A model generated the notes under the pieces. The model was not told the origin of the DNA. It searched no databases and was given only the letters and a program-made list of their open reading frames with translations. Both the position numbers and the translations under genes were made by a program. DNA of 15,748 bases from the NCBI GenBank assembly GCA_030628805.1, contig DAOVQG010000079.1, positions 1-15,748 of the forward strand. The letters are read 5' to 3'. Position 1 is the first letter of the stretch, and the number at the start of each line of letters is the position of its first letter. Positions 11,625-15,748 of this stretch are shown piece by piece. This DNA is from JAGMDK01 sp023128695. GTDB lineage: Bacteria; Planctomycetota; Phycisphaerae; UBA1845; Fen-1342.

Positions 11625-13815
11625 ATTCATTGGTTTGCGGGAGCGTTTCGGCCTCGGTCTGGCGTTCTTCCTCGAAGCGGTCGCCGTGTTGTTGGCGATA
11701 TTGATCCATGTCCTTCGGCTCGGGAAAGGCCTTGGCCAGGTCGAGGTCCCAGGCCTCGCACTCGGCCTGCAAGGCGGGCAGGACCTGATCGTAGACGCGC
11801 CACTTGAGATGCAACGGAACCGCCCGCCAGAGGCGCACTTTCTTGATAGCCTGGAACTGGACGACGGAGGGCATCTCCAACCAGCGGCGAAGAGTGTCGG
11901 TCTGGATGTCGATGAACGGCTTCAAGCTGATGCGATCTTCCATCCGCCGGCCGGTGTTCTTGTCTTTCATGAATTCGGTACGCAATTCGCGCGCCCGCTT
12001 GACGATGTGGGCATAGCGGGTGACGTCTCCGCCGGCGAGTTCGCTGTAGGCGTTGTACATCAGGCCGTCGAGGGCGAGTCGGGACTCCCGGAGACCGGGG
12101 TTATCCATCATGTACCGGAAGTCATCCATGACGTAGTCGTCCAGGGTCTTATTGAAGACCGGGTTCGGCTCGCCGCCGGCGTTGGTGCGGTAGGCGTTTT
12201 GCAGGTAGCTGTAGTAGTGCCCGGCCTCGGCTTCGCGGCCGGAAAGGTAGAGCAACCGGATGGCTTCGTTGAGGAAGTTGATGTGTCCGGTGCGGAAGGT
12301 GTTCCCGGCCTCGCCCCGGTCGCCGCCCTTGGGGTCGAAGAGCGGCCCGTACTTGAGGTAGGCCTGATGCATGGGTTCGATGAAGTTCAGGTCGCGGCCG
12401 ACGTTGAGATAGGAGAGGTGGATGGCCTCCGGGTTGGGCTCGAAGATGATGCGGTTCCGCAAGAGGAGATTGCGGAGGCTGAAGAACATGATCCGGGCGG
12501 TGTTGGTTTTGTCGTTGCCGAACTCGTTGATGGTCTCCTGAGCGGAAACCAGCCCCCGGGTCACCCAGTACAGACTTTGGGAATCGGGGACCCGCCAATC
12601 GACCGGGCCGAAGTCCTCGATCACGCGCATCATGTGCGCTGTTTCGAGCTTGTAGACATTTGACAGCACCTTGCGCTGCAACCAGCGCACGAGTGCCTCG
12701 CCGGCCGGGTTGCCGGCCCGCACGCCGAGGATTGCGTCGATCTGTTCTCCCGGCCCGGGAGCCCGCGGCTCGGCGTCGGGATCGCGGCGGGCGACGCGGT
12801 CGAGGGTGCCGGTCGGCTCCTTGAGCTTGCGATAGGGGGCGAAGAAAGTGAAGGCCAAACCGCCGGAACGCCAGTAGGCGTCCTCGCTGAGCGTGTCGTC
12901 GCTGAGAATGATTCCCAGCTTCCGCAATTCGGCGACCATCCGACGCGCCTCGGGATGCTCGGCGTAAACCTCGGCCAGCTTCTCGGGAGCCGCGTCGATC
13001 CGGCGGATACGCTCCAAAGCTGCTTGTTGAGCGAGTTCGAACGCCGCATCCTTACGGGCCTCGCCCGTCCCGGTGACCTCGTCGAGGCTGCGGATGCGGT
13101 ATTCCTCCCAGCGCAGCTTGGCATGATCCTGCCGCTTCTTTTCGTTCTGGACAAAAGTTTTGCGAGCGGCTGCCATGAAAGTGCCGAAGTCGGCTTCCGC
13201 GGTCAATTCGTCGGCCAGGGTTTCAAGATCGACCCCGGAGAGGGGTTGGGGCGGCGGGCCGAGCAGCAAGTGCATACGCCAAGCCCAATTGCACTTGTAG
13301 GTGTAGTGGAATTCGTCGGTGACTTCGCCCATTTTGTTGTTAAAGGTCCAGGCGAGTTGTTTGTAGAGGTTGACCGCGCGGGGGTTGAAGGGAATACCCT
13401 GGTCGCGGATCAGCTTGACGCCGTTGTAGACCCAGTTCCAGCGTTCCTCCGGGGTGTAGGTGGTGACGGAGATGTTCCAGGACATGTTCCAGGCGGCGTA
13501 CTCCCAGACGAGCGGGAAGTGCGGCTGGAGCGCACAGATCCACTTGTGCAACTGCATGGCGTCGTAAAAGCGGCCCTGGTTCTTATACTCCTCGGCGCGG
13601 ATAAAGGCGATGTCGGTAATCAGCCCGCGAAAGGCACCGAAGGCCTGGATCAGGAAGGCGAACTCCGGCGGCGCGTTTTCGTGCGGGGATTCGGCCCCCA
13701 TGATGTTAAGCTCTTTACGCCCCTCGTTGATGCTCGGTATGCGCGTCGCCGCCGCGCCCACGAACCCCGCGCAACACAGCAAGGCGATGAGTTGTACAGT
13801 TCTCGGCCGCGACAT
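11623..13815 (-). CDS. Membrane-anchored protein of unknown function
   Basis: The 730-residue protein begins with a hydrophobic segment at about residues 7-22 (a signal anchor or uncleaved signal) and is otherwise soluble and helix-rich. Residues about 55-170, with AEEYKNQGRFYDAMQLHKWICALQ, WEYAAWNMSWN and NLYKQLAWTFNN, look like tetratricopeptide-type helical hairpins rich in Trp and Tyr. A second such region lies at about 500-560 (INFLNEAIRLLYLSGREAEA). I recognise no catalytic motif. GGAG seven bases before the ATG supports the start. It follows the ABC-2 type permease on the same strand across a 258-base repeat-filled gap and may work with it. Its stop codon TAG (11625-11623) overlaps the end of a MITE-like element, so the original C-terminus may have been altered. 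Confidence 0.7.
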   Translation of the reverse strand: MSRPRTVQLIALLCCAGFVGAAATRIPSINEGRKELNIMGAESPHENAPPEFAFLIQAFGAFRGLITDIAFIRAEEYKNQGRFYDAMQLHKWICALQPHFPLVWEYAAWNMSWNISVTTYTPEERWNWVYNGVKLIRDQGIPFNPRAVNLYKQLAWTFNNKMGEVTDEFHYTYKCNWAWRMHLLLGPPPQPLSGVDLETLADELTAEADFGTFMAAARKTFVQNEKKRQDHAKLRWEEYRIRSLDEVTGTGEARKDAAFELAQQAALERIRRIDAAPEKLAEVYAEHPEARRMVAELRKLGIILSDDTLSEDAYWRSGGLAFTFFAPYRKLKEPTGTLDRVARRDPDAEPRAPGPGEQIDAILGVRAGNPAGEALVRWLQRKVLSNVYKLETAHMMRVIEDFGPVDWRVPDSQSLYWVTRGLVSAQETINEFGNDKTNTARIMFFSLRNLLLRNRIIFEPNPEAIHLSYLNVGRDLNFIEPMHQAYLKYGPLFDPKGGDRGEAGNTFRTGHINFLNEAIRLLYLSGREAEAGHYYSYLQNAYRTNAGGEPNPVFNKTLDDYVMDDFRYMMDNPGLRESRLALDGLMYNAYSELAGGDVTRYAHIVKRARELRTEFMKDKNTGRRMEDRISLKPFIDIQTDTLRRWLEMPSVVQFQAIKKVRLWRAVPLHLKWRVYDQVLPALQAECEAWDLDLAKAFPEPKDMDQYRQQHGDRFEEERQTEAETLPQTNE

Positions 13816-13830
13816 GTCGGAACTCCGTAA

Positions 13831-13879
13831 TTAGCGGTCAGCAATTAGCTATCAGCGGTCAGCATTCAGCAATCAGCGG
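13831..13879. repeat. TCAGCNN heptamer array
   Basis: Seven 7-base units, TTAGCGG, TCAGCAA, TTAGCTA, TCAGCGG, TCAGCAT, TCAGCAA, TCAGCGG. They lie directly upstream of the ribosome binding site of the 11623-13815 gene, ending 15 bases before its ATG. MITE-like copy 2 begins two bases after the array. Confidence 0.9.
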
Positions 13880-13881
13880 CT

Positions 13882-13996
13882 AAAGCAATTTCAGAAAAAG
13901 TCCGTCGCCATGGGAGGGCGAGCCTCCCGGCGAGCCGCGGCTCGGCAGGAGCCTCGCCCTCCCGACTAACGCCAGATGTTTTCTGAAACGGCACTA
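13882..13996 (-). mobile_element. MITE-like element, copy 2
   Basis: The reverse complement is nearly identical to copy 1, sharing blocks such as AAAACATCTGGCGT, GGGAGGGCGAGGCTCCTG, CCGAGCCGCGGCTC and TCGCCCTCCC. The terminal repeats are partly decayed but keep TTTCAGAAAA at both ends. It lies between the permease gene and the gene at 11623-13815. Confidence 0.7.
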
Positions 13997-14031
13997 GCAA
14001 TCAACAGTTGTACTTTGAAGTCCAAAATTGC

Positions 14032-14073
14032 CAATCCGCAATCGTCAATCGTCAATCCGCAATCGTCAATCCT
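14032..14073. repeat. CAATCNN heptamer array
   Basis: Six 7-base units, CAATCCG, CAATCGT, CAATCGT, CAATCCG, CAATCGT, CAATCCT. The array ends exactly at the base next to the permease stop codon (14074-14076). Confidence 0.9.
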
Positions 14074-15465
14074 CTAGACTTGCACCTGAGCCACCTCGCG
14101 GGTTTTGAAAATCAGCCAGCCGGGGGCTAGCAGGAGCAGTCCGCCGTAAACGAAAGTATGCAATGCGCAGCGTCCCAATAAGGAATACGAGATATATTCG
14201 CCGTCGACCAGGTAGCGGGCCCCGTTGTATTGACTGAAGTCGGGGAAGGCGAATTTCATGATAGGTACGAGGAATCTGCGGATGGTTGGTCCCAAGGTGC
14301 CGTAGGGGTCGTACTCGGGCATCAGTTCGAGGTCGTCGCCGATGGATTCGAGCCAGAAGGGCAGTCCGATGCAAAGGAGATAGAACGCGGCGGTGCAGAG
14401 GCACGCGACGGGGAAGGAAACGAAGACGCTGAAGAAGACGCCGATGGCGCTGAGCAGCGCGAGCCGCAGGAGGATGATGAGCAGGGCCCGCACGTAGTTA
14501 GTCTCGAAGGAACCGACTTCGTAGAGGATCTGGAGGCTGTCTTTGGCGTCAAAGAGGAGGGTGGTGCGCAGTTTGGGATCGGGCGGGTTGATGACCATTA
14601 AGTCGGCCCGGCCGTTCTTGATCTTCGGCCCGAGGTGGGCCAGAAACTGGTGCGTGTCGGTGGAGCGCTCGCGGAGATACTTGGGCGGCTCGGGGCGGGG
14701 GTACTCGCTGTCGGGGTCGCAAAAGGCAAAGCCGACCGTCAAGCGTTCATCGAACGGAACAGGCTGGCCGATCAGCCGATAACGCACCTGAAAAACCGTG
14801 TCTTCACGCTTCGGCGGCAGCAGGTTTTCGAAGCGGTAGATGCGATATTCGTTATTCGGAATCGCACGCCAGCGCTTGAGGTGGAACTGATACCGATCGG
14901 CGATCGCGGAGAACCTCTGCTGCTCGTCGATCTCTCCGGTCGCCAAAAGCCTTTGGACGTCTGCCGCCGCCGCCTCGGCGATTTGGGCCTTCGGGATCAC
15001 CGGCTTGGCGGCGGTCCGCGCGGTCCAGACGACGTCGCGGATCATCCCGCGGTCGCGCTCGTTGACCGCGGGCCGGCTATGAACGAAGTAGGCCAGGCCG
15101 TAGATCGCGCCGCCGCACAGGGCCACGATCAGTACGTTGAGCAGGTTCACGCCCAGCCACTTGCCGAGCAGGATTTGGAAGCGCGAGACCGGCTTGGTGA
15201 CCACCAGATGCAGCGAGCATTCCTTGAATTCGTTCGAGAGCGTGGCGCAGGAAAAGAAGATGGTCGCCAGGCTCATGAACAGGCCGAGTGCCCCGAGGGA
15301 ATAGGCCAGGAAGTTTTGCAAACGACCGGCCAGGGTTCCATCGCCGCGCAGGGTAAATGGCAACAGCAAGACCAGAAAGACGAGCACGATCAGGAAGACC
15401 AGCACGATCTTCATGCGGATGCCTTCCCGAAACGTGAGCCAGGCAATGGCGAATACACGCCGCAT
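14074..15465 (-). CDS. ABC-2 type transporter permease with large extracytoplasmic domain
   Basis: The 463-residue membrane protein has an ABC-2/NosY-like plan. Hydrophobic segments lie at about 18-40, 50-76 and 103-127, then at 326-350 and 353-373, and a last one at about 432-455. Between segments 3 and 4 there is a soluble loop of about 195 residues (VHSRPAVNERDRG to SLQILYEVG), probably outside the membrane. The short cytoplasmic piece ATLSNEFKECSLHLVVTKPVSR is typical of the coupling region (family knowledge). No ATP-binding domain is present; a partner ATPase is expected upstream of this gene, outside the window. AAGGA five bases before the ATG supports the start. Substrate unknown; an export or membrane-remodelling role with the downstream 730-residue protein is a guess. 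Confidence 0.8.
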   Translation of the reverse strand: MRRVFAIAWLTFREGIRMKIVLVFLIVLVFLVLLLPFTLRGDGTLAGRLQNFLAYSLGALGLFMSLATIFFSCATLSNEFKECSLHLVVTKPVSRFQILLGKWLGVNLLNVLIVALCGGAIYGLAYFVHSRPAVNERDRGMIRDVVWTARTAAKPVIPKAQIAEAAAADVQRLLATGEIDEQQRFSAIADRYQFHLKRWRAIPNNEYRIYRFENLLPPKREDTVFQVRYRLIGQPVPFDERLTVGFAFCDPDSEYPRPEPPKYLRERSTDTHQFLAHLGPKIKNGRADLMVINPPDPKLRTTLLFDAKDSLQILYEVGSFETNYVRALLIILLRLALLSAIGVFFSVFVSFPVACLCTAAFYLLCIGLPFWLESIGDDLELMPEYDPYGTLGPTIRRFLVPIMKFAFPDFSQYNGARYLVDGEYISYSLLGRCALHTFVYGGLLLLAPGWLIFKTREVAQVQV

Positions 15466-15475
15466 TACTTGTCCT

Positions 15476-15538
15476 TCAGCACTCAGCTTTCAGCGGTCAG
15501 CACTCAGCTATCAGCTTTCAGCGGTCAGCACTCAGCTA
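15476..15538. repeat. TCAGCNN heptamer array
   Basis: Nine 7-base units with a higher-order pattern in the last two bases (AC, TT, GG, AC, TA, TT, GG, AC, TA), followed by a degenerate unit. The array begins ten bases upstream of the permease start codon and runs into its Shine-Dalgarno region, in the same orientation as the array before the 11623-13815 gene. Confidence 0.9.
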
Positions 15539-15550
15539 TCATCTCTAACC

Positions 15551-15696
15551 GGCCGCTACATTCTTGTGTGGCACCGGCTTCCAGCCGGTGGTTCGGCCGG
15601 TACGGGGCCCGGCCGCTACATTCTTGTGTGGCACCGGCTTCCAGCCGGTGGTTCGGCCGGTACGGGGCCCGGCCGCTACATTCTTGTGTGGCACCG
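15551..15696. repeat. 60-base tandem repeat of paired hairpins
   Basis: The period is exactly 60 bases for two full units (15551-15610, 15611-15670) plus a partial third. Each unit joins a GTGG-headed hairpin (15568-15590, 15628-15650) to an oppositely oriented GTAG-headed hairpin (15595-15619, 15655-15679). The same pair occurs once at 613-664 with one base difference. The minus-strand frame open across it merely translates the period as a 20-residue repeat. Confidence 0.9.
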
Positions 15697-15700
15697 ATGG

Positions 15701-15723
15701 GTGGCACGGCTGTGTCAGCCGTG
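15701..15723 (+). repeat. GTGG-headed hairpin, variant stem
   Basis: GTGG, stem CACGGCTG/CAGCCGTG, loop TGT. It has the same head as the 60-base repeat hairpins but a different stem that still pairs perfectly. Confidence 0.75.
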
Positions 15724-15748
15724 TACAAGTCGCAGGTATTCACGGCCG

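Noticed and set aside
15551..15696. Possible CRISPR array
   Set aside because: The 60-base units are contiguous and have no unique spacers; each is a pair of hairpins.
15525..15743. Minus-strand open frame with a 20-residue repeat
   Set aside because: The frame is open only because the repeat period is 60 bases; the same DNA is intergenic at 613-664.
1..15748. tRNA, rRNA, tmRNA, RNase P RNA or a known riboswitch
   Set aside because: I saw no cloverleaf, conserved core or anticodon arm; this is by eye only and a covariance-model scan would be decisive.

Overview
The window is GC-rich bacterial DNA, most likely from a member of the Planctomycetota. I infer this from a secreted protein ending in a dockerin-like pair of repeats, several lone secreted or lipid-anchored proteins of unknown function, loose gene spacing, and intergenic regions packed with hairpin repeats. 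No rRNA or other phylogenetic marker confirms it.

Layout. 3-410 is the C-terminal end of a secreted protein. 882-4793 is a tight plus-strand operon, lutA-lutB-lutC (iron-sulfur lactate oxidation system) followed by a btpA-family gene. 5078-6937 (minus) is a collagen-like lipoprotein with a tail-fibre-like body. 6938-7712 is a long non-coding stretch with a strong candidate for a structured RNA plus terminator on the minus strand. 7713-8477 (minus) is a secreted protein with a DnaJ-type cysteine motif. 8855-11498 (plus) holds gltX, a small lipoprotein and an acylphosphatase. 11623-15465 (minus) holds an ABC-2 type permease followed by a 730-residue membrane-anchored protein of unknown function.

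The most striking content is repetitive DNA. (1) At least ten short hairpins start with the tetranucleotide GTAG and have a near-constant loop and stems that vary but stay paired, resembling REP elements. (2) Other hairpin families (GTGG-headed, GAGAATCC-type, CACTGCTC-type) lie beside them. (3) Two copies of a ~114-bp element with terminal inverted repeats flank the 730-residue gene in opposite orientation, and a different inverted pair flanks the collagen-like gene. (4) Heptamer arrays (TCAGCNN, CAATCNN) abut start and stop codons, and octamer arrays (ACGTTCCC type) occur both between genes and inside lutC. (5) Three genes, lutC, btpA and the small lipoprotein, carry such repeats in frame, as extra protein segments at points where the family should be continuous. 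The octamer tract in lutC could act as a frame switch.

All coordinates inside repeats and helices were counted by hand. Protein identities rest on recognised motifs, not on database searches.
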